Below, piece after piece: positions 37,415 through 47,531 of a stretch of DNA of 64,000 nucleotides. This stretch comes from Magnetospirillum sp. (GTDB taxonomy: Bacteria > Pseudomonadota > Alphaproteobacteria > CACIAM-22H2). How positions within the stretch are numbered: position 1 is the first letter of the stretch; each line of letters begins with the position of its first letter. A program made the position numbers and the translations under genes. The notes beneath the pieces are model-generated. The model was not told the DNA's origin. It was given only the letters and a program-made list of their open reading frames with translations, and ran no database searches. The stretch lies in assembly GCA_027532905.1 (NCBI GenBank), contig JAPZUA010000001.1:851950-915949 (forward strand). The letters are read 5' to 3'.

Positions 37415-38148
37415 GCAAAATCCGTACGGCGATGGTGCTCGCGGCAGGCTTGGGCAAGCGCATGCGTCCGCTTACCGACACGCTGCCCAAGCCTCTTGTC
37501 GAAGTCGCCGGGCGCAGCCTCATCGACCGCGTGTTCGACCGGCTGATCGCGGCGGGCGTCACGCGCATCGTCGTCAATCTCCATCACCATCGCGCCATCC
37601 TCGAAGCGCATATCGCCAAGCGCAGCGACGCCGAATTCGCGCTGTCGCCGGAGGCCGAGCTACTTGAAACCGGCGGTGGCGTTTTGAACGCGCTGCCGCT
37701 GCTGGGATCCGAGCCCTTCTATTGCGTGAATGCCGACGTGCTGTGGTTCGACGGCGCCACACCCGCTCTCGTGCGCATGGCCCAAGCCTGGAACGCCCAG
37801 CGACCGAACGCGTTGTTGCTGATGAATTCGGCCGCCAGTGCGCGCGGCTACGAGGGGCGCGGCGACTATTTCATGGACGGGTTCGGCCGTGCCCGTCGCC
37901 GCCAAGGCAATCAGATCGCGCCCTTCGTCTATGCGGGCGTGCAAATCCTCAAGGCTTCGTGTTTTGCGGGCCAAGCACCCGGCCGCTTCTCGCTGAACCG
38001 CGTCTACGATGCGCTCGAAGCGGCCGAAGGGCTGGTCGGCATTGCGCATGACGGTCTGTGGTTCCATGTCGGCACGCCCGAAAGTGTTGCCGAGACCGAA
38101 TTCGAACTGGGCTGGTCGCACGCGCGGCCCTATCCGCCCGCGCGATGA
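37411..38148 (+). CDS. murU: MurNAc-1-phosphate uridylyltransferase MurU-like
   Basis: A 245-residue nucleotidyltransferase. The N-terminal signature is AMVLAAGLGKRMRPLTDTLPKPLVEVAGRSL and metal-binding Asp is in FYCVNADVLWFDG. MurU makes UDP-MurNAc from MurNAc-1-phosphate, following AmgK in cell-wall recycling. It overlaps amgK (ATGA) and addB (ATGA). Other sugar-1-phosphate nucleotidyltransferases share this fold, so the assignment depends on the amgK neighbour. Confidence 0.87.
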   Translation: MSKIRTAMVLAAGLGKRMRPLTDTLPKPLVEVAGRSLIDRVFDRLIAAGVTRIVVNLHHHRAILEAHIAKRSDAEFALSPEAELLETGGGVLNALPLLGSEPFYCVNADVLWFDGATPALVRMAQAWNAQRPNALLLMNSAASARGYEGRGDYFMDGFGRARRRQGNQIAPFVYAGVQILKASCFAGQAPGRFSLNRVYDALEAAEGLVGIAHDGLWFHVGTPESVAETEFELGWSHARPYPPAR

Positions 38149-41054
38149 ATGCGGCCACGCCGAAACTTTTCGACATTCCGGCCGGAACGCCGTTCCTGGC
38201 GGCCCTGGCCAACGGCATTCGCAAACAACTCGGGTCCGATCCGCTTGCGTTGTCGCGCGCCACGGTGCTGCTGCCCAATCGCCGCGCGGTGCGCGCCCTT
38301 GGCGAAGCGTTTCTGGCGGCAGGCGACGGGGCCGCACTCTTGTTGCCGCGCATCGCGGCCATCGGCGACGTCGACGAAGATGAGCTGACGCTCGCGGCCG
38401 AGACCGCGGCGCTTGCCGCCGAATTGCCGCCGGCGATCGACGCGCTCGCGCGCCATATGCTGCTCGCCCGCCTCGTGGCCGCACGCGGCGATCTTGTGCC
38501 CTCGCCCGCTGCCGCCTTCAAACTCGCCGAAGCGCTGGCGGCCCTGCTCGACGAAATGCAGATCGAAGAGGTCGGCTTCGAACGTTTTGCCGATCTCGTC
38601 CCGGCCGATTATGCCGCCCATTGGGGCGAGACCTTGGCCTTCCTCGACATTCTGCGCGAGGCATGGCCCAAGATCCTCGCATCGCGCGGCGAGATGGATG
38701 GCCAAGCGCGACGCGCCAAATTGATCCGGGCACTTGCCGCACATTGGGCCCGCACGCCGCCGCCGGGCCCGATCTGGGCGGCAGGCTCCACGGGCTCGGT
38801 GCCCGCGACTGCCCATCTGCTCGCCACCATCGCGCGCCTTGAGCACGGGGCTGTCGTGCTGCCGGGGCTCGATCGCACGGCCGACGCCGCGACGTGGGAA
38901 GCGATCGGCGAGGACCCGAGCCATCCGCAATACGGGCTCAATCTGCTGCTGCGCCGCATGGAGGCCACGCGCGCCGATGTGCGCGACTGGCCCGACACAG
39001 CACCGGGGTCGCGCGCGCGCCTCATCGCCGCCGTTCTGCTGCCTGCCCCTGCCACCGAAAGTTGGCGCGATATGCCCGCTTTCGCGCCCGAGGCGTTTGC
39101 AGGCTTGCGTCGGCTTGAGGCCCCCGACGCCGACAGCGAAGCCGGTGCTATAGCACTCCTGTTGCGCGAAACGCTCGAAACGCCGGGCCGCACGGCAGCG
39201 CTCGTCACCGCCGACCGAAACTTGGCGCGCCGCGTCGCGGCCGAACTCAAACGCTGGAACATCACGGCCGACGACACGGCCGGCCTGCCGCTTAGCCGCA
39301 CGGCACCGGCGACGTTGCTGCGCTTGGCCGCCCACGCAGCCAATGAAGATTTCGCCCCCGTTGCGCTGCTGGCCTTGCTCAAACATCCGCTTGTGCAGCT
39401 CGGCCAGACGCGCGAGCGCCATCTTGCCCGCACGCGCAGCTTCGAGCGCGACTTCTTGCGCGGACCGCGCCCCGCCCCGGGCCTTGCGGGCCTGCAAACG
39501 CTCGATGCCGACAATCCGCTGCTTGCCGCATTGGCCGCCGCCTTTGCCGACGCTGCAAACGCAGGCGAAACCTTGGCCGAATTGCTGCCCGCGTTCCTTG
39601 GTGCGGCCGAAGCAATGGCAAAGGACGAAACCGGCCAGACGAGGCTGTGGGACGGCGATGCCGGCGAGGCCGTGGCCGCGTTTGCAGCGCGCCTTGCCGA
39701 GGCGGCCGACGCGTTCGGCCCGCTCAAGCGCCGTCATTTTGCCGATTTTCTCGACACGGTGCTGGCAACCGAAGCCTATCGCCCGCCTTACGGCGGTCAT
39801 CCGCGCTTGGCCATTCGCGGCACGCTCGAAGCGCGCCTCGTGGCGGCCGACCGCGTGGTGCTGGGCGGCCTCAACGAGGGTGTGTGGCCCGGTGAGGCGC
39901 GCGAAGATCCGTGGCTGTCGCGCCCGATGCGCAAAGCCGCCGGCCTGCCGCCGCCCGAACGCCAGATCGGACTTGCCGCGCACGACTTTGCGCAAGCGCT
40001 TGCCGGGGCCGACGTGGTGCTGTCGCGCGCGCGCAAAACCGACGGCACGCCGACCTTGCCCGCACGCTGGCTGCTGCGCTTCGAAGCGCTTGTCGGCAAA
40101 GACAATCCGCAATGGCAGAGGCTGCTGTGGCAGAAGCCGCTCGGCTGGGCGCGACTGCTCGCGGGCACGGACGAAAAAGGCCGCACGCTGCCCAAACCCC
40201 GCCCGACCCCGCCCGTCGCCGCACGGCCCGCAAAACTCGCCGTCACCGGCATCGAAAAACTCGTGCGCGATCCCTACGCGATCTTCGCGCGCTATGTGCT
40301 GCGCTTGGCCCCCCTCGATCCGATCGACGCGGATGTGGATGCGCGCGACCGCGGCAACATGATCCACGCCGCCCTCGAGACTTTCGTGCGGCGCTTTCCG
40401 GGCGATCTGCCGAAGCGGCCCGAGGCCGAGCTCCTGGAAATCGGCCGGCGGATTTTCGCCGAACACATGGATCGCCCAGCCGTCGCGGCCTTCTGGTGGC
40501 CGCGCTTCGCGCGTATCGCCGAATGGTTTGCCGCCCTCCAGACCGAACGCCAGGCCGACGGCTTGCGCATTGCCGGCGTGGAGTGTGCGGGCGAGCTTGA
40601 TCTCGGCGGCTTCACGCTGACCGCACGCGCCGACCGCATCGATATGGGCCCCGACGGCCGCCTCGAAGTGATCGACTACAAAACCGGGGCCGTGCCCACG
40701 GCCCGCCAAGCGCTGTCGGGCATGGCGCCGCAATTGCCGCTGACGGCTGCCCTCGCCAAGGCAGGCGCCTTCGAAGGCATTCCCGCCGCCGCGATCGGTG
40801 CCCTCGTCTACGCCAAACTCGGCGGGGCCAAACAGGCCGGCGACTGGAAAACGCTTGCACCGGGAAAAGAAATCGCCGACGCCGATGTGTTTTCCGACGA
40901 AGCGCTTGAAGGCTTGCGCCGCTTGCTCAAGCGCTACGGCGATCCCAATCAGGCTTATCTTTCGCGTCCGCGCCCGCAATTCGTGTCGCATGCGGGCGAC
41001 TACGACCACCTGGCGCGCTGGCTCGAATGGTCGCGCGACGGGGACAGCGAATGA
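38145..41054 (+). CDS. addB: Double-strand break repair helicase-nuclease subunit AddB
   Basis: A 969-residue subunit of the AddAB helicase-nuclease, which resects double-strand DNA ends and loads RecA at Chi-like sites. It starts LFDIPAGTPFLAALANGI and has the C-terminal RecB-like nuclease motif LEVIDYKTGAVPTARQALSG. The alphaproteobacterial AddB does not carry clear iron-sulfur cysteines; none are evident here. It overlaps murU and addA by 4 nt each, so the genes are co-translated. Confidence 0.93.
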   Translation: MNAATPKLFDIPAGTPFLAALANGIRKQLGSDPLALSRATVLLPNRRAVRALGEAFLAAGDGAALLLPRIAAIGDVDEDELTLAAETAALAAELPPAIDALARHMLLARLVAARGDLVPSPAAAFKLAEALAALLDEMQIEEVGFERFADLVPADYAAHWGETLAFLDILREAWPKILASRGEMDGQARRAKLIRALAAHWARTPPPGPIWAAGSTGSVPATAHLLATIARLEHGAVVLPGLDRTADAATWEAIGEDPSHPQYGLNLLLRRMEATRADVRDWPDTAPGSRARLIAAVLLPAPATESWRDMPAFAPEAFAGLRRLEAPDADSEAGAIALLLRETLETPGRTAALVTADRNLARRVAAELKRWNITADDTAGLPLSRTAPATLLRLAAHAANEDFAPVALLALLKHPLVQLGQTRERHLARTRSFERDFLRGPRPAPGLAGLQTLDADNPLLAALAAAFADAANAGETLAELLPAFLGAAEAMAKDETGQTRLWDGDAGEAVAAFAARLAEAADAFGPLKRRHFADFLDTVLATEAYRPPYGGHPRLAIRGTLEARLVAADRVVLGGLNEGVWPGEAREDPWLSRPMRKAAGLPPPERQIGLAAHDFAQALAGADVVLSRARKTDGTPTLPARWLLRFEALVGKDNPQWQRLLWQKPLGWARLLAGTDEKGRTLPKPRPTPPVAARPAKLAVTGIEKLVRDPYAIFARYVLRLAPLDPIDADVDARDRGNMIHAALETFVRRFPGDLPKRPEAELLEIGRRIFAEHMDRPAVAAFWWPRFARIAEWFAALQTERQADGLRIAGVECAGELDLGGFTLTARADRIDMGPDGRLEVIDYKTGAVPTARQALSGMAPQLPLTAALAKAGAFEGIPAAAIGALVYAKLGGAKQAGDWKTLAPGKEIADADVFSDEALEGLRRLLKRYGDPNQAYLSRPRPQFVSHAGDYDHLARWLEWSRDGDSE

Positions 41055-44000
41055 CCGCACCCGTTCCCGCCGCAAGCGTCGATCCAAACGCAAACCAGCT
41101 CGCCGCCGCCAATCCGGCCAGGTCGGTTTGGGTGGTGGCCAATGCGGGCTCGGGCAAAACCCACGTGCTGACCACGCGCATCGTGCGCCTGCTGCTGGCG
41201 GGTGCCCGGCCCGGCGCCATTCTGTGCCTGACCTTCACCAAAGCGGCAGCAGCCGAAATGCATGCGCGCTTGAGCGGCTTGTTGGCCAACTGGGCGACGG
41301 CCGACGACAAGAGGCTCGACGAAGAACTGAACAAGCGCCTGGGCCAAAGCCCGAGCGAAGAAACGAAGCGTGCGGCGCGCACGCTGTTTGCGCGCGTGAT
41401 CGACGCACCCGGCGCTTTGCGCATCCAGACCATCCATGCGTTCTGCGAGTCGCTGCTGAAGCGCTTTCCGGTCGAAGCGCGCGTACCGCCGCATTTCGCC
41501 GTCGCCGACGAAGGGGTTGCCGCCGAACTGATGGCGCAGGCGCGCAACCAACTGCTCGCCGACGCGATGCACGACACGCCATTGCGCGACGCGCTCGCGG
41601 TTGCGGTCGGGCGTGCGGACGAGCGTATGTTCGCCGAGGCGATCGACTATCTTTTGGCCGGGCGACGGCGGCTGCGCAGTGCGATCGGACCGACGGGCGA
41701 AGGGCTCGAGACCGCGATCGCCGATCTGTGGCGCGAATTCGGCGTCGCACCCGGCGACAGCCCGCAGCTTGCCGTGCGCCGCTGCTTCGAAAGCGTGGAC
41801 CGCGCAGGCTTCGCTGCCGCGATTGCAGCGCTGGCTGCGGGCGGCAAAACCGACATCGCCCGTGCCGACCGCCTCAGAACAGCGCTTGCTGCACCGACCG
41901 CGCCGGAATTCTACGCGCTGTGGCGGCGCGCGTTTTTGACGGCCGAAGGCACGCCAAACAAAAGCCTCGCAACCAAGGCCGTGCAAGCCGCAAGCCCCGC
42001 GAGCTTTACTCTGTTGCAGGAAGAGCAGGCGCGCATCGTCGCCCTCGACGCATCGCTGAACAGCATTGCGGCAGCGAGTGCTTCGGCCGCCTTGCTGCGC
42101 TTGGGGCACGCGCTGCTGCAGCGCTACGACCGCCTCAAACAGGCGCGCGCCTTGCTCGACTACGACGATTTGATCTTGCGCGCCGTCGCCCTGCTGCAAG
42201 GGGCGGCACCCTGGGTGCTCTACAAGCTCGACGGCGGCATCGACCATCTGCTCGTCGACGAAGCGCAAGATACCGCCCCCGAACAATGGCAGGCGGTGGC
42301 GGCCCTCGTGGACGAGTTTTTTGCGGGCGACGGTGCGCGCGAAACGCGGCCGCAGCGTAGCGTGTTCGTCGTCGGCGACGAAAAACAGTCGATCTTCAGT
42401 TTCCAGGGTGCCGATCTTGCGGCGTTCGAGCGCATGCGCAGCACGCTTGCCGCCAAAGCGCGCGAAGCGTGGCACGAAGTGCCGCTCGAAGTTTCGTTCC
42501 GCTCGTCGCAATTGGTGCTCGATCTTGTGGACCGCACCTTTGCGGAACCGGACCTGGCGGCGGGCGTGGTCAGCGGCGGCAAGACCGTGGCGCATCGCGC
42601 CGCACGTCTTGGGGCCGCGGGCCATGTCGAATTGTGGCCGCCGCTGCTGCCGGACCAAGCCGCCGATCCAGTCGCGTGGGATGCCCCGCTCGACTATGTG
42701 TCGATCGAACATCCGTCGGTGAAGCTTGCAACCCGCATTGCGCGCACGGTCAAAGGTTGGATCGGCACCGAATATCTGCCTGCCCTCGGCCGAATGGTGC
42801 GCGCGGGCGACGTGCTCGTGCTGGTGCGACGACGCAACCGGTTTTTCGACGCCTGCGTGCGCGCCTTCAAGGATGCGGGCGTGCCGGTCGCGGGGGCCGA
42901 CCGCATGCAGCTGCTCGACCAGATCGCGATCATGGATCTGCTGGCGCTTGCGCGCTTCAGCCTGCTGCCCGGCGACGATCTGGCCTTGGCCGAGCTGCTC
43001 AAATCGCCGCTCTACGGCTTCGACGACGACGATCTGTTCAAGCTTGCGCATCTGCGCGAGGGGCGGCTGTGGCAGGCCTTGCGTACGCGCGCAGCCGAGA
43101 ATCCCAAATGGCAGGCGGCGGCCGACGAAATTTCCGAGCTGCTCGCGCGCGCCGACTATGTGCCGCCCTACGAGTTCTATGCCGATCTCTTGCATGCGCG
43201 CAGCGGGCGAAAGCGCATGCTCGCCCGCCTCGGCCCCGACGCCGCCGATCCGATCGACGAGTTTCTGGCCAAGTGCCTTTCCTTCGAACGGCTGTCGGCC
43301 CCGAGCCTGCAAGGCTTCGTGCAGTGGTTCCAGTCGGGTGCGACCGACATCAAGCGCGACATGGAGCAGGGGCGCGACGAAGTGCGCGTGATGACCGTGC
43401 ACGGCGCCAAAGGCCTCGAGGCCGAAATCGTGTTCCTGCCCGACACGTGCGCCGTGCCGACGATCAAAGACCGCGTTCTGTGGCGCAGCACAGGCACGTC
43501 GCTGCCGCTGTGGCCGCCTTCGGGCGCCAAAGGGCTTGGCCCCATCGAGACCGCGCGCAGTGCCGCCAACGAAGCCGCGATGGCCGAATATCGCCGCCTG
43601 CTCTATGTCGCGATGACACGCACGCGCGACCGGCTTTACGTGTGCGGATGGACAAGCAAAGCCCCCAGCCCCAATTCCTGGTACGCAGGCATCGCAAAAG
43701 GGTTCGACAAGCTCGCGGCGGAGCATGAGAGCTTGGGCACGGCGGACGAACCGCCCGCACCGCACGTGATCGATGCCGATATCGACGGCCTGAAGGTGCG
43801 CGCAATCCGCACGCCGCAAACGGGCAAGATCGACAAAAAGGGCGTCGCGGTCCCGGCTGCGGCTTCCGTGCCATTGCCCGCATGGGCGCCGACGCGCGAA
43901 GCCCCGCTTGAGCCGCAGCCCCCGCGCCCGCTCGTCCCTTCGCAGCCGCAGATCGCCCCCCGCGTGGCAAGCCCCTTGGCTGCCAAAAATCGCGATGCGT

Positions 44001-44494
44001 TTTTGCGCGGTAAGCTCATCCATCGGCTGCTGCAGAGCTTGCCAGATCTTGCACCGGCCGCGCGCGAAGCGGCCGCACGCCGCCTACTCGCGCGCAACGC
44101 CTACGGGCTCGACACCGCACAGATCGACGAGATCGCGGCCGAGACGTTGCGCGTGTTGGCCGATCCCGGCTTTGCCGCGGCTTTCGCACCCGGCAGCTTG
44201 GCCGAAGCACCCATCGTGGCGCGCATCGGCACACGTGCTTTGGCAGGGCGCATCGACCGGTTGGCGATCGAGCCTGCGCGCGTGCTCGTCGTCGATTTCA
44301 AAACCAACCGCCCGCCGCCGGCGGACGCGGCCGACGTCGATCCCGTCTATCTTGCCCAGCTTGCCGCCTATCGCGCGGCGTTGCGGCCGCTGTTTCCCGG
44401 CCGCGCAATCGCGTGCGCGCTGCTATGGACCTATGCGCCGCGCTTGATGGCGATCGACGATGCGCTGCTCGACCGCCATGCGCCGCTTGGCTGA
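41051..44494 (+). CDS. addA: AddA helicase-nuclease subunit
   Basis: A 1147-residue UvrD-family helicase with a C-terminal nuclease domain. Helicase motifs: Walker A VVANAGSGKTHVL, Ia LTFTKAAAAEMHARL, II LLVDEAQDTAPEQW, III FVVGDEKQSIFSFQGA, V VMTVHGAKGLEAEIVFLP, VI LLYVAMTRTRDRLYV. The nuclease core VLVVDFKTNRPPP is near the end. Together with AddB it forms the main resection machine; the order addB-addA is normal in alphaproteobacteria. The stop is followed by about 110 nt with the trxA promoter. Confidence 0.96.
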   Translation: MTAPVPAASVDPNANQLAAANPARSVWVVANAGSGKTHVLTTRIVRLLLAGARPGAILCLTFTKAAAAEMHARLSGLLANWATADDKRLDEELNKRLGQSPSEETKRAARTLFARVIDAPGALRIQTIHAFCESLLKRFPVEARVPPHFAVADEGVAAELMAQARNQLLADAMHDTPLRDALAVAVGRADERMFAEAIDYLLAGRRRLRSAIGPTGEGLETAIADLWREFGVAPGDSPQLAVRRCFESVDRAGFAAAIAALAAGGKTDIARADRLRTALAAPTAPEFYALWRRAFLTAEGTPNKSLATKAVQAASPASFTLLQEEQARIVALDASLNSIAAASASAALLRLGHALLQRYDRLKQARALLDYDDLILRAVALLQGAAPWVLYKLDGGIDHLLVDEAQDTAPEQWQAVAALVDEFFAGDGARETRPQRSVFVVGDEKQSIFSFQGADLAAFERMRSTLAAKAREAWHEVPLEVSFRSSQLVLDLVDRTFAEPDLAAGVVSGGKTVAHRAARLGAAGHVELWPPLLPDQAADPVAWDAPLDYVSIEHPSVKLATRIARTVKGWIGTEYLPALGRMVRAGDVLVLVRRRNRFFDACVRAFKDAGVPVAGADRMQLLDQIAIMDLLALARFSLLPGDDLALAELLKSPLYGFDDDDLFKLAHLREGRLWQALRTRAAENPKWQAAADEISELLARADYVPPYEFYADLLHARSGRKRMLARLGPDAADPIDEFLAKCLSFERLSAPSLQGFVQWFQSGATDIKRDMEQGRDEVRVMTVHGAKGLEAEIVFLPDTCAVPTIKDRVLWRSTGTSLPLWPPSGAKGLGPIETARSAANEAAMAEYRRLLYVAMTRTRDRLYVCGWTSKAPSPNSWYAGIAKGFDKLAAEHESLGTADEPPAPHVIDADIDGLKVRAIRTPQTGKIDKKGVAVPAAASVPLPAWAPTREAPLEPQPPRPLVPSQPQIAPRVASPLAAKNRDAFLRGKLIHRLLQSLPDLAPAAREAAARRLLARNAYGLDTAQIDEIAAETLRVLADPGFAAAFAPGSLAEAPIVARIGTRALAGRIDRLAIEPARVLVVDFKTNRPPPADAADVDPVYLAQLAAYRAALRPLFPGRAIACALLWTYAPRLMAIDDALLDRHAPLG

Positions 44495-44546
44495 AGGCAG
44501 CAAACCGCTGGAAAGCTTTGCAAAAGAGTGCCCAGCCAGACGCAGC

Positions 44547-44575
44547 TTGACCGGACCCTTGCGGCTTCCTACGTT
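44547..44575 (+). promoter_or_regulatory. trxA promoter
   Basis: -35 TTGACC (44547-44552), 17-nt spacer, -10 TACGTT (44570-44575), about 30 nt upstream of the trxA ATG. Confidence 0.7.
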
Positions 44576-44605
44576 TCATGTCCGTCGAATCGAGAGGAAC
44601 GTCCC

Positions 44606-44932
44606 ATGAGCGCCACCACGACCAAAGTAACCGATGCCAGTTTCCAAGCCGACGTGCTGCAATCCGGCACGCCTGTGCTCGTGGATTTCTGGGCCGAATG
44701 GTGCGGGCCGTGCAAACAGATCGCCCCTGCCCTCGACGAGCTCGCCAAGGAAATGGGCGACAAGCTGACGGTCGCCAAAATCAACATCGACGAAAACCCA
44801 ATGACGCCGTCCAAATACGGCGTGCGCGGCATCCCAACTTTGATGCTGTTCAAGGGCGGCGAAGTGGCCGCCACGAAAATCGGCTCGCTGCCCAAGAGCA
44901 AGCTCTACGAATGGGTGCAAGCCAACGTGTGA
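44606..44932 (+). CDS. trxA: Thioredoxin
   Basis: A 108-residue thioredoxin with active site [13 protein letters not shown], the buried Asp in VLVDFWAEW, cis-Pro in [11 protein letters not shown], and the usual C-terminal helix. It reduces disulfides in ribonucleotide reductase, peroxiredoxins and other cytoplasmic partners. A strong ribosome site (GAGAGGA) precedes the ATG at 44606. The gene has its own promoter and a bidirectional terminator downstream. Confidence 0.98.
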   Translation: MSATTTKVTDASFQADVLQSGTPVLVDFWAEWCGPCKQIAPALDELAKEMGDKLTVAKINIDENPMTPSKYGVRGIPTLMLFKGGEVAATKIGSLPKSKLYEWVQANV

Positions 44933-44960
44933 GCCGCAGCGCCTGATTATGCATGACGCG

Positions 44961-44988
44961 AAAACCCCGCCCTCGTGGCGGGGTTTTT
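44961..44988. terminator. Bidirectional intrinsic terminator
   Basis: AAAA, CCCCGCC (44965-44971), 5-nt loop, GGCGGGG (44977-44983), TTTTT. It serves trxA on the plus strand and the convergent glycan operon on the minus strand. Confidence 0.92.
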
Positions 44989-45000
44989 CATTGAGGTGTC

Positions 45001-46245
45001 CTAATTCAGCTGTGCGTGGAGCCAAGCCGAAAGACGGTCGCCGTAATGCGCCCAGGTAAACTCTTCGGCGCGCTTGCGCGCGGCCGCACCCATGCGGGCG
45101 CGCAAATCGGGATCGCGCGCAAGCTGGCGCAAACGTTCGACGAGCGCGTCCACGTCGCGGATCGGGACCAAGAACCCTTCCACGCCGTCCTGCACCACGC
45201 TGCCGGTGTTGGGCGTGCACACGACCGGCAGGCCCGAGGCCAGCGCTTCGTAGCTCGCAAATGCCGAGCCTTCGTGCAAGGACGGGTACGCAAACGCATC
45301 GGCCGTCTGGTAGAGGCGGTGCACCTCGTGGAATGGCACGTGCGGCACGTGGCGGAAGAAATCGGCGTAGGGGGCGAAGGCTGCGTCGCTGCCCAGTTTC
45401 TTGCCCACGCACACGAGCTCAAGATTGGGGATCGCCGCACGCTTGGCGGCTTCGAGCAGATATTTGATGCCCTTGCGCTGCGTGAGGCCGCCCACGAACA
45501 ACACACGGAATTTGCCGTCGTCGGCGCGCGGACTCGGGGCCGGGCAAAAGCGCTTGGTGTCCACGCCATACGGCAGCACGAAGATACGCGTAGGGTCGGT
45601 GCCGTTCGCGACCATCGTGTCGGCCACGTATGTTGAGGGCACGATCACGCGGTCGGCTTCGATCGCTTCGGTCGCGCATTGCGCGATTACGCGCTTGGGC
45701 GGCAGCGGCAGCGTTTCGGCGAATTCGGGTGCCAAGGCTGCTTCTTGCGCAAACAGCTCGAGGCCCGTGGCGATATGGCCGATGACTTGGTTGAGGATCG
45801 CAAGACCCCCGTAGCGTTGCGCCGCACGCTGGGCGGCCAGGGCCGAGCTGTCGTGGCCGACGACAAAATCCGGGCGTTCGTCGGAAACGCGCGCGGCAAA
45901 CTGCGCGTCGAAGAGATCGTTGCGCCACGCGATCGCGGCAAGCTGCGTTTCGGGGGCGAGCTTTAGGCGCGTCGTCGCGATGTAGAGAAGTTCGGCGAGC
46001 GGGCGCTGCGCCACGCTTGCGGCGGCGACACCCGCATGCGAACGGCGTTTGAGTTCGCGCTCGAGTTTGGCGCGCGAGGCTTCAGGCAGCAGTGCTGTGA
46101 CCTTCGGCACGAGGCCTTTGCCGGTCCAGAACACGCCGGTTTCGAAACCGACGTCGAACCCATGGCGCTGCAAGGCCGCAACAAGCTGATACGCCAGGTG
46201 ATTCGAGCCCGGATGGCCGACGAGGCCCCTTGCAGGCGAACTCAT
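45001..46245 (-). CDS. GT4-family glycosyltransferase
   Basis: A 414-residue GT-B fold sugar transferase. It has RIFVLPYGVDTKRFCP, FVGGLTQRKGIKYLLEAAK, and the Rossmann/donor-binding region PSLHEGSAFASYEALASGLPVVCTPNTG with the E-x7-E catalytic motif. No membrane segment is seen. It is the last gene of the glycan operon and overlaps the flippase gene by 4 nt (ATGA), followed by the terminator at 44961-44988. The donor and acceptor sugars cannot be read from sequence. The usual N-terminal domain begins with HPGSNHLAYQLVAALQRHGF. Confidence 0.87.
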   Translation of the reverse strand: MSSPARGLVGHPGSNHLAYQLVAALQRHGFDVGFETGVFWTGKGLVPKVTALLPEASRAKLERELKRRSHAGVAAASVAQRPLAELLYIATTRLKLAPETQLAAIAWRNDLFDAQFAARVSDERPDFVVGHDSSALAAQRAAQRYGGLAILNQVIGHIATGLELFAQEAALAPEFAETLPLPPKRVIAQCATEAIEADRVIVPSTYVADTMVANGTDPTRIFVLPYGVDTKRFCPAPSPRADDGKFRVLFVGGLTQRKGIKYLLEAAKRAAIPNLELVCVGKKLGSDAAFAPYADFFRHVPHVPFHEVHRLYQTADAFAYPSLHEGSAFASYEALASGLPVVCTPNTGSVVQDGVEGFLVPIRDVDALVERLRQLARDPDLRARMGAAARKRAEEFTWAHYGDRLSAWLHAQLN

Positions 46246-47531
46246 CGGCGGACCTTTGCGAGCACGGCCGTGACCTGCGCCCAATCGTCGGGCGTGGGCT
46301 TGAACATCGCGAGCACGGGTGCACCGATCTGGCGGTTGAGCGAACCCGCCATCGCACCCAGGGCCGCGATGTTCGCGACTACGAGCGCCCACGCAGCGCC
46401 CTCGATGCCGAGCCACGGCAGCAGCACGAACAAGGCGGCAAGGGCGGCGGCAAGGCCGAACGCCTCGGCCCAGCCGATCGCAAGCGATCGGTCGAACGCG
46501 TTGAGGGCCTGGATGAACATGAGCTTGGCCGCGAAAAAGGGCAGGCCCAGCAGCATGATCTGGCACAGGGTCGCACTCTGGTCGAAGGCCTGGCCGAAGA
46601 TCAGCGGCACCACCCATTCGGCCAGGATGGCGAGGCCCACGGCACTTGCGATGGACATCGCCATGGCAAGGCGCAGATAGATGCCGAAGATCCGCAGCTT
46701 CTCCTGGGCACTGGGTGCTCCGCTGATCTTCGGGAACGCCACACCCGCGACCGTGTTCACGAGGATCATCGGGCCGTTCGCCACGGTCAGCGCCACCACG
46801 TAAAGGCCCATGTCGTGCGAGGTGAGGAAGGCTGCGACGGCGATCTGGTCCACGCGCTGGCGCAGGCTGTTGATCATCTCGCCCAGATGCACGCGTGCCC
46901 CGTAGCCGAGCATCGCCTTCGCCACGCCGAAATCCGGGCGCCAGCCGGTCCACCCTTTTCGGTAGAGCCAGACGACGCCGACAATCCCCGAGAGTGCCGT
47001 GCCCGCCACGTACGCCATCGCGAAATGGCCGACATCGTCGAAGCCGGCGGCAAGGAACAGCCCGATGAAGGCGAGATATCCAAGGCCGACGATGGCGCGC
47101 ACGACGTTCCAGCCGAACAGGTCGAGATGGCCCTGGAACATCACCGCCACGAACAGCGAAAACAGATAGATTGGCACGAAGGCGGCCAAGTACCAGCTTT
47201 CGACCATGCGCACGGTCGCCGTCTCGGACGCGAGGACCAGCGGCATCAGGAGATAGCCCGCCACCACGAGAATCACCGCCATCGCGGCACCGATCCACAT
47301 TACGGTCGCGAACAGCACCTTGGGCGGGGCAAGGCGCGTGGCCGCGCGATAGAGCAGCGCATCCGACATTGCGAGGATGCCGAACTCGAGCAGCAGACCC
47401 GGCCACAGCATGATCTCGGCAAGCTCGCCGCGCCCTTCGGGCAGCAGGATGCGGGCGGCAAGCAGACCTGTGAGGATATTCACGATCTGGATCAGGATCG
47501 TGGTCGCGAAGGACGTCGACATGTCCTTCAT
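46242..47531 (-). CDS. Wzx-like polysaccharide flippase
   Basis: A 429-residue polytopic membrane protein of the MATE/MVF-type polysaccharide exporter group, with about 12 hydrophobic segments (for example TILIQIVNILTGLLAARIL near the N-terminus, FGWNVVRAIVGLGYLAFIGL, AFDRSLAIGWAEAFGLAAALAALFVLL). It probably flips lipid-linked oligosaccharide units across the inner membrane. It overlaps genes on both sides by 4 nt. An ATG at 47522 is an alternative start. No Wzy polymerase or Wzz chain-length protein was recognised in the window. Confidence 0.85.
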   Translation of the reverse strand: MKDMSTSFATTILIQIVNILTGLLAARILLPEGRGELAEIMLWPGLLLEFGILAMSDALLYRAATRLAPPKVLFATVMWIGAAMAVILVVAGYLLMPLVLASETATVRMVESWYLAAFVPIYLFSLFVAVMFQGHLDLFGWNVVRAIVGLGYLAFIGLFLAAGFDDVGHFAMAYVAGTALSGIVGVVWLYRKGWTGWRPDFGVAKAMLGYGARVHLGEMINSLRQRVDQIAVAAFLTSHDMGLYVVALTVANGPMILVNTVAGVAFPKISGAPSAQEKLRIFGIYLRLAMAMSIASAVGLAILAEWVVPLIFGQAFDQSATLCQIMLLGLPFFAAKLMFIQALNAFDRSLAIGWAEAFGLAAALAALFVLLPWLGIEGAAWALVVANIAALGAMAGSLNRQIGAPVLAMFKPTPDDWAQVTAVLAKVRR

